64,000 bases of DNA from Pedococcus badiiscoriae (GCF_013408925.1 NZ_JACCAB010000001.1:744001-808000); one strand, 5' to 3'. Shown: positions 26,831-36,488, counted from the first letter of the stretch. Program-made: numbers and translations. Notes: generated by a model from the letters alone, not told the origin.

Positions 26831-27109
26831 TCAGCCCGCCGTGCCGAGGTCGCGAAGCCCGCGGCCGGCATCCTCGCTGGTCGCGGGGCCGGCCGTGTCG
26901 GACCGCGCGATCGCGCAGCGCGTGAGCATCTCGACGAACTGCGGCACGTCGTCGGGCGACAGGCGCAGGGTGGCGCGGCAGACGGTGTCCTGCCAGATCG
27001 ACAGCACCACGCGCCCGGAATCCGGGTGACCCGAGATGCGCAGCGTGCGGCCGGCGACGTCCCGACCGACGATGACGTCACCATGTCGCGGAAGGGGCGA
27101 GACGGTCAC
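26831..27109 (-). CDS. Small conserved protein of unknown function
   Basis: A 92-residue soluble protein with GTG start and GGAGAC just upstream. Beta-rich: VIVGRDVAGRTLRISGHPDS, VVLSIWQDTVCRATLRLSPD, then DVPQFVEMLTRCAI. No known catalytic motif. An overlapping frame of similar length is judged a shadow because it is Arg/Ser/Pro-rich. Transcription would run toward the DivIVA-like gene 36 bp downstream. Confidence 0.6.
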   Translation of the reverse strand: MTVSPLPRHGDVIVGRDVAGRTLRISGHPDSGRVVLSIWQDTVCRATLRLSPDDVPQFVEMLTRCAIARSDTAGPATSEDAGRGLRDLGTAG

Positions 27110-27202
27110 GTCTCCATCATCGGGCCCAGCCGCCCGCCGCGTCCATGCCAGCGGGCGATGGAGATCCCGGGCCGAGGCCCTCTGTGCGCGGGGTGCTCGG
27201 GG

Positions 27203-27985
27203 CTACTCGGGGTACTTGGGGTCGACCGGTTCCTCGGCGTCGGTGACGATGCGGACGGCCTCGTCGACGTCGTCGGTCAGGTGCAGCAGGTCGACGTCCT
27301 TGCGGCTCACGGTGCCCGCGTCCAGGACGGTGCTGCGCAGCCAGTCGAACAACCCGCCCCAGTACTCGGTGCCCATCAAGACGATCGGGAACGACGTCAC
27401 CTTCTGGGTCTGCACGAGCGTGACGGCCTCGAAGAGCTCGTCGAGGGTGCCGAAACCACCCGGCAGCACGATGAACCCCTGCGCGTACTTGACGAACATG
27501 GTCTTGCGCGCGAAGAAGTACCGGAAGTTCACGCCCAGGTTGACGTACTCGTTGAGGCCCTGCTCGAACGGCAGCTCGATGCCCAGCCCCACCGAGGCGC
27601 CACCGGCGTCGCGGGCACCCTTGTTGGCAGCCTCCATGGCGCCGGGGCCGCCGCCAGTGATGACGGCATACCCCGCCTCGACGAGCCGACGACCCACCTG
27701 GGTGCCCATGTCGTAGAAGGGGGTGCCGGGCTTGGTGCGGGCCGAGCCGAACACGCTCACGGCGGGGCCGAGCTCGGCCAGCGCGCCGAAGCCTTCGACG
27801 AACTCGCTCTGGATCCGCATCACCCGCCACGGGTCGGTGTGCAGCCACTCGCTCGAGCCACCGCTGTCGAGCAGTCGCTGGTCGGTGGTCGAGGCCGGCA
27901 CCCGCGAACCCCGCAGGGTCACCGGACCCGTGTGGTAGTCGTAGTCGCGCTCGGTGGCGCCGGAGGTCTGGGTTTCGTCGCTCAC
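27203..27985 (-). CDS. LOG family protein (TIGR00730, nucleotide 5'-monophosphate phosphoribohydrolase)
   Basis: A 260-residue Rossmann-fold protein. Motifs are VSVFGSARTKPGTPFYDMG, VITGGGPGAMEAANKGA, RKTMFVKYAQGFIVLPGG and the hallmark PGGFGTLDE with its catalytic Glu. LOG proteins cleave cytokinin riboside or other purine nucleotides to base and ribose phosphate. The GTG at 27985 is selected because a TAGGTT -10 hexamer lies 7 nt upstream, indicating a leaderless mRNA; a TTG 9 nt earlier would fall in the promoter. A LOG gene lies near dapD/dapE in mycobacteria too. Confidence 0.88.
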   Translation of the reverse strand: MSDETQTSGATERDYDYHTGPVTLRGSRVPASTTDQRLLDSGGSSEWLHTDPWRVMRIQSEFVEGFGALAELGPAVSVFGSARTKPGTPFYDMGTQVGRRLVEAGYAVITGGGPGAMEAANKGARDAGGASVGLGIELPFEQGLNEYVNLGVNFRYFFARKTMFVKYAQGFIVLPGGFGTLDELFEAVTLVQTQKVTSFPIVLMGTEYWGGLFDWLRSTVLDAGTVSRKDVDLLHLTDDVDEAVRIVTDAEEPVDPKYPE

Positions 27986-27992
27986 GTCGGCC

Positions 27993-27998
27993 AACCTA
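27993..27998 (-). promoter_or_regulatory. -10 hexamer TAGGTT of a probable leaderless LOG mRNA
   Basis: On the minus strand TAGGTT ends 7 nt before the GTG at 27985. It helps decide the start codon. Confidence 0.5.
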
Positions 27999-28040
27999 CG
28001 CGAGCGCGGCCGGTGGACGAGCGCCGACGGGTCCCGTCGC

Positions 28041-28046
28041 TAGGGT
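28041..28046 (+). promoter_or_regulatory. -10 hexamer TAGGGT of a probable leaderless serine hydrolase mRNA
   Basis: TAGGGT ends 6 nt before the GTG at 28053. It lies back to back with the LOG promoter, 42 bp away. Confidence 0.5.
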
Positions 28047-28052
28047 CGGCGG

Positions 28053-29423
28053 GTGGACACTCGCCTGCAGGACACCACCCACCGCCGTCTGCGGGACCTC
28101 GCGCTGGAGCGCCAGCGGACCGGCCGCGTGCCGGGTCTGGCCGCTGCCGTGGTCCGTCACGGGGAGCCGCTGTGGACCGACGGCATCGGCACCGTCGACG
28201 TCGCGTCCCCGCGCGTGCCCGGGCCGGACGACCAGTTCCTCATCGCCTCGAACACCAAGAGCTTCACCGCGGTGCTCGTGATGGCGCTGCGCGACGAGGG
28301 ACGGCTCGACCTCGACGACACCCTCGACCAGCACCTGCCCGGGGTGACCCAGCGAGCCACGGTGCGACAGGCCCTGTCCCACGCCACGGGCCTGGCCCGC
28401 GAGCCGCTCGGCGACATCTGGGAGACACTGGAGCAACCCGACGCCGCCACCCTGATGAGCGACTTCAACGCCATCGAGCGCGTCGGCCGGCCGCACGACC
28501 ACTGGCACTACTCCAACATCGTGTATGCCGTGCTCGGCCAGCTCGTCGAGCGGCTGGACGGCCGGCCGTGGGAGGAGTCGCTGCGAGCCCGGATCCTCGA
28601 GCCGCTGGGGATGACCCGCACCACTGTCGGGTTCGACGGCGGCCCCCGGGCCACCGGCTACCACCTGTCGCCGTTCCACGACGTCCCGCGCGTCGAGCCT
28701 GTGCTCGATCTGCGGGCGATGGGGCCCTGCGGAGCGCTGGCCAGCACCGTCACCGACCTCGCCAGGTGGTCCGGGTTCGTCGCCGACCCGGACCCGGCCG
28801 TCCTTTCCGCCGACACCCTCGAGGAGATGTGCCAGCCGCAGCTCCTCGTCGACCCCGAGGGCTGGAGCGGTGCGATGGGTCTGGGCTTCTTCCTGATGCG
28901 CTCGACCAGCTCGACCAGCTCGACCACCAGCCGGACCTGGGTGGGGCACACCGGCGGGATGCCGGGACAGGTGTCCGGGGTCTTCACCCACCGCGAGAGC
29001 GGCACCGGCGGGATCGTGCTGATGAACAGCACCTCCTCGCCCGACCCGGCAGCGCTGGCGATCGCCCTGGGCGAGCACGTCCTGGACCACGACCCCGCAC
29101 CCCAGGAGCCGTGGCGTCCCGGGACGTCCGTGGCCCCCGAGCTCGAGCCCCTGCTGGGCCGGTGGTTCTCCGAGGGCTCCGGGTACACGTTCACGGTGCG
29201 CGAGGGCCGACTCGAGGCCCGTGCCGACGCAGCGCCCGCGGACCGGGCGCCGTCGGTCTTCGAGCGGCTCGACGACAGCACCTTCCGCACGGTGTCGGGG
29301 CGCGAGCGGGGCGAGCAGCTCCGGGTCACCCGCGACGCCGACGGCACCGTGGTGAAGATGAACTGGGCCACCTATCTCGTCACCCGTGCGCCGCTGGGCT
29401 TCGGGGAGTCCCTCGAGGGGTGA
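28053..29423 (+). CDS. Serine hydrolase of the class C beta-lactamase/esterase family
   Basis: A 456-residue protein with GTG start and no signal peptide, so probably cytoplasmic. The active site has SxxK in IASNTKSFTA, YxN in HWHYSNIVYA and the KTG-equivalent HTG in WVGHTGGMPG. About 100 C-terminal residues form an extra beta domain. Such proteins are esterases or peptidases rather than beta-lactamases. A Ser/Thr run (RSTSSTSSTTSRT) before HTG is encoded by three 9-bp repeats. The substrate is unknown. It is divergent from the LOG gene. Confidence 0.85.
   Translation: MDTRLQDTTHRRLRDLALERQRTGRVPGLAAAVVRHGEPLWTDGIGTVDVASPRVPGPDDQFLIASNTKSFTAVLVMALRDEGRLDLDDTLDQHLPGVTQRATVRQALSHATGLAREPLGDIWETLEQPDAATLMSDFNAIERVGRPHDHWHYSNIVYAVLGQLVERLDGRPWEESLRARILEPLGMTRTTVGFDGGPRATGYHLSPFHDVPRVEPVLDLRAMGPCGALASTVTDLARWSGFVADPDPAVLSADTLEEMCQPQLLVDPEGWSGAMGLGFFLMRSTSSTSSTTSRTWVGHTGGMPGQVSGVFTHRESGTGGIVLMNSTSSPDPAALAIALGEHVLDHDPAPQEPWRPGTSVAPELEPLLGRWFSEGSGYTFTVREGRLEARADAAPADRAPSVFERLDDSTFRTVSGRERGEQLRVTRDADGTVVKMNWATYLVTRAPLGFGESLEG
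28901..28927 (+). repeat. Three 9-bp repeats (CTCGACCAG) inside the serine hydrolase gene
   Basis: Units at 28901-28909 and 28910-28918 are identical and 28919-28927 differs in its last base. They encode the Ser/Thr run ahead of the HTG motif and could vary in copy number without a frameshift. Confidence 0.7.
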
Positions 29424-29470
29424 CCTCGGCGAGCCGGCGGGAGCGCGGGTGCCGGCCGCTGGGCGCCGGA

Positions 29471-30547
29471 TCAGGCGAGCCAGCGGAGCAGGGCGGCCTC
29501 CGCGGACACCAGCTGGCTGACGGGGCAGCGCTCCTCGTCGTGGTGGGCCAGGTTCGGGTCGCCCGGGCCGAAGTTCACGGCTGGCACGCCCATGGCGGAG
29601 AACCGGGCGACATCGGTCCAGCCCTGCTTGGCCACGACGTCGACTCCCAGGGCCTCGACGAACGCGGTGGCTGCCGGCAGGTGCAGGCCGGGGCGGGCGC
29701 CGGGGGCGTTGTCCTTCACCTCGACGACGTAGCCGCTGAACAGCTGGTGCACGACGGCAAGCGCCTCCTGCGGCGACTTGTCCGGGGCGTAGCGGTAGTT
29801 GACGGTCACGACGCAGCGGTCGGGGATGACGTTGCCGGCAATCCCCCCAGCGATCCCCACGGCGTTCATCGCCTCGCGGTACTCCAGCCCGTCGACCACC
29901 ACGGTCTCGGGCTGGTACGTCGCGAGCCTCGTCAGGACCTCGGCGGCGTCGTGGATGGCGTTGTGGCCGTTCCAGGGACGGGCCGAGTGCGCGGCGATGC
30001 CCTTGGTCACGACCTCGGCGCGCAGGGTGCCCTTGCACCCACCCTCGACGATCGCGCCGGTCGGCTCGAGCAGCACGGCGAAGTGGGCGTCCTCGATGAG
30101 GTCGGGACGCTGCTGGTGGATGTGGAGCAGGCCGTTGAACTCGCTGTCGATCTCCTCGCCCTCGTAGAAGACGAAGGTGACGTCGCGGCTCGGCTCGGCC
30201 ACGAGGGCTGCCTTGAGCTGGACGGCGACGCCACCCTTCATGTCGACCGTGCCACGGCCCCAGAGGTCGTCGCCGTGGAGCTGGGTCGGCAGGTTGGCCG
30301 GGTCCTGGGTCAGCGGGACGGTGTCGATGTGTCCGGCGAGCACGACCCGCTCGTCCCGACCGAGGTCGGTCCGGGCGACCAGCGTGTTGCCGATCCGGGT
30401 GACCTCGAGGTGGGTCAGCGGGGCCAGTGCTGCCTCGATCGCGTCACAGAGGGCCGCCTCGTCACGCGACACCGACTCGATGTCGCACAGGGCCGCGGTG
30501 AGGCTGACGATGTCGGCGGAGAGGTCGAGGGGAGTGGGGGTCGCCAT
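29471..30547 (-). CDS. dapE: Succinyl-diaminopimelate desuccinylase
   Basis: A 358-residue M20 metallopeptidase-like enzyme. It removes succinate from N-succinyl-LL-diaminopimelate in the lysine/peptidoglycan pathway. Metal-site motifs are VLAGHIDTVPL, LWGRGTVDMKGG and FVFYEGEEIDSEFNG, with LLEPTGAIVEGGCKGTLR following and AHSARPWNGHNA in the dimer domain. The start is the ATG at 30547. No ribosome site is seen; TACTCT lies 6 nt upstream. It is divergent from dapD, giving two successive succinylase-branch genes with a 62-bp shared control region. Confidence 0.93.
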   Translation of the reverse strand: MATPTPLDLSADIVSLTAALCDIESVSRDEAALCDAIEAALAPLTHLEVTRIGNTLVARTDLGRDERVVLAGHIDTVPLTQDPANLPTQLHGDDLWGRGTVDMKGGVAVQLKAALVAEPSRDVTFVFYEGEEIDSEFNGLLHIHQQRPDLIEDAHFAVLLEPTGAIVEGGCKGTLRAEVVTKGIAAHSARPWNGHNAIHDAAEVLTRLATYQPETVVVDGLEYREAMNAVGIAGGIAGNVIPDRCVVTVNYRYAPDKSPQEALAVVHQLFSGYVVEVKDNAPGARPGLHLPAATAFVEALGVDVVAKQGWTDVARFSAMGVPAVNFGPGDPNLAHHDEERCPVSQLVSAEAALLRWLA

Positions 30548-30553
30548 GCTGAG

Positions 30554-30559
30554 AGAGTA
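30554..30559 (-). promoter_or_regulatory. -10 hexamer TACTCT of a probable leaderless dapE mRNA
   Basis: On the minus strand TACTCT ends 6 nt before the dapE ATG. Confidence 0.45.
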
Positions 30560-30596
30560 CTGATGACACGATTCCGGCCGGCGGGCACTGCTCTCG

Positions 30597-30602
30597 TAGG
30601 CT
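30597..30602 (+). promoter_or_regulatory. -10 hexamer TAGGCT of a probable leaderless dapD mRNA
   Basis: TAGGCT ends 7 nt before the dapD ATG at 30610. Confidence 0.45.
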
Positions 30603-30609
30603 GGTCCCC

Positions 30610-31542
30610 ATGACGACCGAACGCAGGGCCTGGGGCCATGGACTGGCGACCGTGCACGATGACGGTGCGGTGCTCGACGCCTGGTTCCCGCAGCCTGCCC
30701 TCGGCGCCCGGCCGGCCGATAGCCGGCCCATGGCCGAGCTGGAGGCGTTGGTGGGCAAGGACGACGTGCGCAAGGTCCGCCGTGAGGTCGTGACCACCGA
30801 GATCGACCTCGACGCGCCGCCGGCTGACCCGGCCGACGCCTACCTGCGCCTGCACCTGCTCTCGCACACGCTGGTCGCACCCAACACGATCAACCTCGAC
30901 GGCCTCTTCGGCGTCCTGGTCAACGTCGTCTGGACCACCCAGGGGCCCTGCGTCGTGGACGGCTTCGAGCTGACCCGCGCCACGATGCGAGCCCGCGGCC
31001 CGGTGCAGGTGCTCGGGGTGGACAAGTTCCCGAGGATGGCCGACTACGTCGTGCCCGCGGGGGTCCGCATCGCCGACGCCGACCGCGTCCGCCTCGGTGC
31101 TCACCTCGCCCCCGGCACGACCGTGATGCACGAGGGTTTCGTCAACTACAACGCCGGCACGCTCGGCCACTCCATGGTCGAAGGTCGGATCAGCCAGGGC
31201 GTCGTCGTCGGCGACGGCTCCGACATCGGCGGCGGCGCGTCCACGATGGGCACGCTGTCGGGCGGCGGCACCGAGCGCGTCAGCATCGGCGAGCGCTGCC
31301 TGCTCGGCGCCGAGTCAGGCCTGGGCATCGCCCTCGGTGACGACTGCGTCGTCGAGGCCGGGCTCTACCTCACGGCGGGCACCAAGGTGACGCTGACCGA
31401 CGGCAGGGTGGTCAAGGCACGCGACCTGTCCGGCCAGTCCAACCTGCTCTTCATCCGAAACTCCGTGACCGGGACGGTCGAGGCTCGCGCCCGCGACGGC
31501 CACGGCATCGTCCTGAACTCGGCCCTCCATGCCAACGACTAG
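30610..31542 (+). CDS. dapD: Tetrahydrodipicolinate N-succinyltransferase
   Basis: A 310-residue trimeric left-handed beta-helix enzyme of the actinobacterial DapD type. It transfers succinate from succinyl-CoA to tetrahydrodipicolinate. The hexapeptide region spans about 165-285: [20 protein letters not shown], then [20 protein letters not shown] and [14 protein letters not shown]. The N-terminal domain and the helix-capping C-terminus are of the expected length. It is divergent from dapE, and dapC lies 4.6 kb away, so three lysine-branch genes cluster here. The lysozyme-like gene starts inside its last 14 bp. Confidence 0.95.
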   Translation: MTTERRAWGHGLATVHDDGAVLDAWFPQPALGARPADSRPMAELEALVGKDDVRKVRREVVTTEIDLDAPPADPADAYLRLHLLSHTLVAPNTINLDGLFGVLVNVVWTTQGPCVVDGFELTRATMRARGPVQVLGVDKFPRMADYVVPAGVRIADADRVRLGAHLAPGTTVMHEGFVNYNAGTLGHSMVEGRISQGVVVGDGSDIGGGASTMGTLSGGGTERVSIGERCLLGAESGLGIALGDDCVVEAGLYLTAGTKVTLTDGRVVKARDLSGQSNLLFIRNSVTGTVEARARDGHGIVLNSALHAND

Positions 31543-32416
31543 GCGCGGCGGGGTCGTGCTGTCCGAGCAGCGGCGACCCTCCCGGACCCGCCGGTTCGTC
31601 ACGCGGGTCGTCATCCTCGTCCTCGCCGGCGCAGTCGTCGGCGCTGGCATCGTCGGAGCGCGCGGGCTCCTGACCAACTTCGGCGGCCCCCGCTGCCAGG
31701 CGACCGCCACGGGCTCGAGCGTCGACTTCGACCCCAGCCAGACGGCATACGCGGCCACGATCGAGGCGGTCGCGGAGAAGCGCGGCCTGCCCGCGCGGGC
31801 CGCCACCATCGCGATCGCCACCGCGATCCAGGAGTCCAAGCTGCGCAACCTCAGGTACGGCGACCGTGACTCCGTGGGGTTGTTCCAGCAGCGGCCGAGC
31901 CAGGGTTGGGGCACGGTCAACCAGATCCTCGACCCCGTCTACGCGACCAACAAGTTCTACGACGCGCTCGTCAAGATCGACGGCTACCAGAGCATGAAGA
32001 TCACCGACATCGCCCAGAAGGTGCAGCGGAGCGCGAACCCCGGCGCCTACGCCGACCACGAGAAGGAAGGGCGGCTGCTCGCATCCACCCTCAGCGGCCA
32101 CTCCCCCGCGGGCCTGGGGTGCCGGCTCGACGACGCGACGACCGGCGACCCGGCGGCGCTCAAGGCCGCCCTGAAGACCGAGCTGGGCGTGAGCTCCGAG
32201 GTCAGTGGCCGGACGCTCACGGTGAACGCCGCCTCGGAGCGCGCCGCCTGGAGTGCCGGCGCGTATGCCGTGGCGAAGGCCTCTCAGCACGGCGCCACCT
32301 CGGTGCGCGTCGGGTCGCGGGAGTGGACGCGCACGCGCGACGCCTCGGGTTGGCAGTGGCATACGGCCAAGACCCACGGCGACCCCAGCACGGTCACCGT
32401 CACCTTCGCGGGCTGA
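31529..32416 (+). CDS. Membrane-anchored lysozyme-like protein
   Basis: A 295-residue protein. A basic N-terminus ([12 protein letters not shown]) precedes one membrane helix ([20 protein letters not shown]). The outer domain (about 55-190) looks like a soluble lytic transglycosylase fold: [20 protein letters not shown] with a candidate catalytic Glu, [18 protein letters not shown] and [15 protein letters not shown]. The C-terminal 100 residues are of unknown fold. Homologues are sometimes mislabelled as heavy metal transporters. Start ATG at 31529 overlaps dapD by 14 bp; a GTG at 31553 is also possible. A wall-remodelling role is likely but not shown. Confidence 0.7.
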   Translation: MPTTRRGGVVLSEQRRPSRTRRFVTRVVILVLAGAVVGAGIVGARGLLTNFGGPRCQATATGSSVDFDPSQTAYAATIEAVAEKRGLPARAATIAIATAIQESKLRNLRYGDRDSVGLFQQRPSQGWGTVNQILDPVYATNKFYDALVKIDGYQSMKITDIAQKVQRSANPGAYADHEKEGRLLASTLSGHSPAGLGCRLDDATTGDPAALKAALKTELGVSSEVSGRTLTVNAASERAAWSAGAYAVAKASQHGATSVRVGSREWTRTRDASGWQWHTAKTHGDPSTVTVTFAG

Positions 32417-32440
32417 CGCCCCACCGCCCCTCCGCGCCTC

Positions 32441-32498
32441 TGAGTGAGCGCCAACCCACTCTCAGGCCGGGTCAGAGGGTGGGTTGGCGCTCGCTGAG
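32441..32498. repeat. Left 58-bp palindromic element flanking the DUF559 gene
   Basis: The inverted repeat arms GAGCGCCAACCCAC (32446-32459) and GTGGGTTGGCGCTC (32479-32492) enclose a 19-nt loop. The same 58 bp, with four differences, recurs at 33509-33566, so the gene between is bracketed in direct orientation. It also sits 25 nt after the lysozyme-like gene and could end its transcript. Confidence 0.9.
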
Positions 32499-32554
32499 AC
32501 CCGCCCTGTGGAGGAGGGCGGCCCCGTCCGACCCTGCGAGGCCATGCTCGGACG

Positions 32555-33511
32555 ATGCCGCTGCCCCGCCGCCCGCTGCCCTCCTCGCTCGTCGGCCGCG
32601 CGTTCACTGTGGCCGAAGCCGTGGCCGCCGACGTTCCTGAGTACCGGCTCCGGGCGCGCGACCTCCACACCCCGGCCAAGGGCCTGCGTTCGCATCGCGG
32701 AGCCACCACCATCGACGAGCTGGCCGCCGACCTGGCGCTTGCCCTCCCCCCGCCCTGGGCCTGGTCACACCTCACGGCGGCTCGTCTCTTCCGGCTCCCG
32801 CTGCCGACCGTCTGGAGCCGGCACGAACGCCTCCACGTGGTGCGGCCGACCAGCTCCGCCCAGGTCCGGAGGCCGGGGTTCGTCGGTCATCGGGGCCTCG
32901 AGAACCGGCAGACCAGGATCCTGCGTGGCCATCCCACGACCACCGAAGCCTGGACCTGGGCCGACCTCGCCAGCCTGCCGGGGCTGTCCGTGACCGACCT
33001 CGTCATCGCGGGTGACGCCTTCGCCACCCGGGACCCGCGCCTGCTGGACGGGCTCGTCGCCATGGGTGGCGGCCGAGAGGGGCCGCGTCACGAAGAGGGG
33101 CCGCGTCACGAAGAGGGGCCGCGTCGCGCGGACGGCCCGCGTCGGGGCGCTCGCAAGCTGCGGGTCGCTGCAGGGCTGTTGCGGTCCGGGAGCGGGTCGC
33201 CGATGGAGACGAGGGCGCGGTTGGCATTCATCGAGGCAGGTCTGCCCGAGCCCGAGCTCAACGCGACGGTCCACGGACCCGACGGTCACTTCCTCGCGCG
33301 GGTCGACTTCCTGTGGCGTGAGGCCGGTGTCGTGGTCGAGTACGAGGGCGACCAGCACCGCAGTGATCGGCGTCAGTGGCAGAACGACATCGCCCGCACG
33401 AGGCTGCTGGAAGAGACCGGGCTGCGCGTCATCCGCATCACCAGCCTCGACCTGTTCGACGCCAGCCGGCTGCGCGCCTTGATCGCGATGCTTCGAGCCC
33501 TCGTCACGTGA
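32555..33511 (+). CDS. AbiEi-like N-domain plus DUF559 (Vsr-like) endonuclease domain protein
   Basis: A 318-residue protein. Residues 10-160 resemble the winged-helix/AbiEi-type N-terminal region often found with this domain (FTVAEAVAADVPEYRLRARD, WSHLTAARLFRLPLP). Residues 170-200 are a charged hinge built from tandem repeats. Residues 215-318 are a DUF559, PD-(D/E)XK-like nuclease domain: Glu218 (METRARL), Asp251 (RVDFLW), Glu262/Glu264 (VVEYEGDQH) with His268, and a C-terminal IRITSLDL. Vsr-type nucleases nick mismatched DNA; the target here is unknown. No toxin partner is adjacent. It is bracketed by two 58-bp palindromes, the second starting at the stop codon, which suggests the gene moves or is copied as a unit. 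Confidence 0.75.
   Translation: MPLPRRPLPSSLVGRAFTVAEAVAADVPEYRLRARDLHTPAKGLRSHRGATTIDELAADLALALPPPWAWSHLTAARLFRLPLPTVWSRHERLHVVRPTSSAQVRRPGFVGHRGLENRQTRILRGHPTTTEAWTWADLASLPGLSVTDLVIAGDAFATRDPRLLDGLVAMGGGREGPRHEEGPRHEEGPRRADGPRRGARKLRVAAGLLRSGSGSPMETRARLAFIEAGLPEPELNATVHGPDGHFLARVDFLWREAGVVVEYEGDQHRSDRRQWQNDIARTRLLEETGLRVIRITSLDLFDASRLRALIAMLRALVT
33077..33127 (+). repeat. 18-bp tandem repeats in the nuclease gene hinge
   Basis: Two exact units (33077-33094, 33095-33112; GAGGGGCCGCGTCACGAA) and a degenerate third encode EGPRHE-type repeats between the N-terminal and nuclease domains. Copy number changes would keep the frame. Confidence 0.85.
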
Positions 33512-33566
33512 GTGAGCGCCAACCCACTCTCAGGTCGGGCCCGAGGGTGGGTTGGCGCTCACTGAG
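33509..33566. repeat. Right 58-bp palindromic element flanking the DUF559 gene
   Basis: It begins with the TGA stop of the nuclease gene. The arms AGTGAGCGCCAACCCAC (33511-33527) and GTGGGTTGGCGCTCACT (33547-33563) pair over 17 bp. The first 26 bp are identical to the left copy and 54 of 58 agree overall. It could also act as a terminator between the convergent nuclease and gltA genes. Confidence 0.9.
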
Positions 33567-33581
33567 CGATCAGGGGGCGGG

Positions 33582-34877
<1,296 letters not shown>

Positions 34878-34989
34878 CCGAAATTCATCCTCCACGTCAT
34901 GCGGGGCGCCCGGATCTGGGTGCGTGCCGGGCGCTTCTCGCGCACAGCGACGCTACCCCAATCCACGGGTGGGCCGGGAATCGCCCCGA

Positions 34990-36135
34990 CTACCTGGCGA
35001 GACGCTCGGCCGCCGCGGCGATGCGCTCGTCAGTGGCCGTGAGGGCGATCCGGACGTGTTCGCGACCGGCCTCGCCATAGAAGCTGCCAGGGGCGACGAG
35101 TATGCCGCGTGCGGCCAGTGCGTCGACGGTCGCCCAGGCGTCCTCGCCCCGAGTCGCCCACAGGTAGAGGCCGGCGTCGGAGTGGTCGACACGCAGTCCG
35201 AAAGCCTCCACGGCCGCGCGCAGGGTGGTGCGCCGCGCGGCATACCGGGCCTTCTGCTCGGCGACGTGGGTGTCGTCGCCGAGGGCGACGGTCAGGGCGC
35301 GCTGCACGGCCCACGGCACGATCATCCCCGCGTGCTTGCGGACTTCGAGCAGCTGCCGGACGAGGGCCACGTCCCCGGCCACGAAGGCGGCACGGTAGCC
35401 CGCGAGGTTGGACTGCTTGCTCAGCGAGTAGACGGCGAGCAGTCCCTCGTGGCTGTCACCGCAGACCCGCGGGTCGAGGATGCTCGGCGTCGTGGGCGCA
35501 CCGGGGTCGCGGTCGGGGTCGGGTCGCCAGTCGAGCTCGGCGTAGCACTCGTCGCTGGCGACCACCACGCCGTGCTGTCGCGCCCACGCGACCACCTTCG
35601 CCAGGTGGTCGATCCCCAGGACGCGCCCGGTCGGGTTGCTCGGGCTGTTGAGCCACAGCAGCTTCGGCGTCGTGGCACCGGTCAGCGGACCGAGCGCGGC
35701 CAGGCCGTCGACCACCTGCGGTCGCGCCCCCGCGAGCCGGGCACCCACGTCGTAGGTGGGGTACGCCACGCCCGGGAAGCCCACGATGTCACCGGCACCG
35801 AGACCGAGCAGGGTCGGCAGCAACGCCACCAGCTCCTTGGACCCGATGGTCGGAAGCACACCGTCGGGGTCGACGCCGGGCACGCCGCGGCGCCTGGCGA
35901 ACCACGCCGAGACCGCCTCGCGCAGGTCGGGGGTGCCGTAGGTCTGCGGGTAGCCGGGGGCGTCCGCGGCCCCACGCAGAGCGTCCTGCACCACCGAGGG
36001 CGTCGGGTCCACCGGAGTGCCGACGGACAGGTCGACGAGGCCACCACCGGGCAGGCCAGCGGCGACGGAGATCGCCCGCTCCTTGGCGGGAGCCAGCGAG
36101 TCCCAGGGGAAGTCAGGCAGGGCGCGCACGCTCAC
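34990..36135 (-). CDS. dapC: Succinyldiaminopimelate transaminase
   Basis: A 381-residue PLP-dependent class I/II aminotransferase. It makes N-succinyl-LL-diaminopimelate, the substrate of DapE. The PLP lysine is in YSLSKQSNLAGYR; LLWLNSPSNPTGRVL holds the cofactor Asn; VVASDECYAELDW holds the Asp and Tyr; HVRIALTATDERI carries the carboxylate-binding Arg. Start GTG at 36135 (a GTG 6 nt later is equally possible). It follows the ferredoxin gene by 19 bp on the same strand, the fdx-dapC pair found in mycobacteria. Confidence 0.9.
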   Translation of the reverse strand: MSVRALPDFPWDSLAPAKERAISVAAGLPGGGLVDLSVGTPVDPTPSVVQDALRGAADAPGYPQTYGTPDLREAVSAWFARRRGVPGVDPDGVLPTIGSKELVALLPTLLGLGAGDIVGFPGVAYPTYDVGARLAGARPQVVDGLAALGPLTGATTPKLLWLNSPSNPTGRVLGIDHLAKVVAWARQHGVVVASDECYAELDWRPDPDRDPGAPTTPSILDPRVCGDSHEGLLAVYSLSKQSNLAGYRAAFVAGDVALVRQLLEVRKHAGMIVPWAVQRALTVALGDDTHVAEQKARYAARRTTLRAAVEAFGLRVDHSDAGLYLWATRGEDAWATVDALAARGILVAPGSFYGEAGREHVRIALTATDERIAAAAERLAR

Positions 36136-36154
36136 GCCGGCACCTGTCCCGCGA

Positions 36155-36481
36155 TCACTCGTCGTGCGTCTGGGGCGGGAGGTCGGCGATCAGCGGGTGG
36201 TCCTTGGGGATCAGGCCGAGCTTGGCCGCACCGCCGGGGCTGCCGAGGTCGTCGAAGAACTCGACGTTGGCCTTGTAGTAGTCGGCCCACTGCTCCGGGG
36301 TGTCGTCCTCGTAGTAGATCGCCTCGACGGGGCAGACCGGCTCGCACGCACCGCAGTCGACGCACTCGTCCGGGTGGATGTAGAGCGACCGCTCACCTTC
36401 GTAGATGCAGTCGACCGGACATTCCTCGATGCAGGCCTTGTCCTTGAGGTCCACACAAGGCTGGGCGATCACGTACGTCAT
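36155..36481 (-). CDS. fdxA: Seven-iron ferredoxin
   Basis: A 108-residue small electron carrier. The cysteine pattern fits a 3Fe-4S plus 4Fe-4S ferredoxin: Cys9, Cys17, Cys50 for the 3Fe cluster and Cys21, Cys40, Cys43, Cys46 for the 4Fe cluster, with an extra Cys25. The C-terminal tail of about 45 residues is typical of the FdxA/FdxC group. It could serve the P450 at 62449 or other oxygenases, but no partner is adjacent. The ATG at 36481 has no ribosome site; TAGTAT lies 7 nt upstream, so the mRNA is probably leaderless. Confidence 0.93.
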   Translation of the reverse strand: MTYVIAQPCVDLKDKACIEECPVDCIYEGERSLYIHPDECVDCGACEPVCPVEAIYYEDDTPEQWADYYKANVEFFDDLGSPGGAAKLGLIPKDHPLIADLPPQTHDE

Positions 36482-36488
36482 GCCGCAC

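Noticed and set aside
27026..30613. 1195-codon plus-strand open frame across several genes
   Set aside because: It runs antisense to the LOG and dapE genes and out of frame with the serine hydrolase. Its length comes only from lack of A/T-rich stop codons.
32555..33511. DUF559/AbiEi gene as part of a type IV toxin-antitoxin pair
   Set aside because: No AbiEii-like nucleotidyltransferase gene lies next to it, and the protein carries its own nuclease domain.
32441..33566. The palindrome-flanked unit as a classical insertion sequence
   Set aside because: No transposase, and the flanks are direct copies of a palindrome rather than terminal inverted repeats with target duplications.
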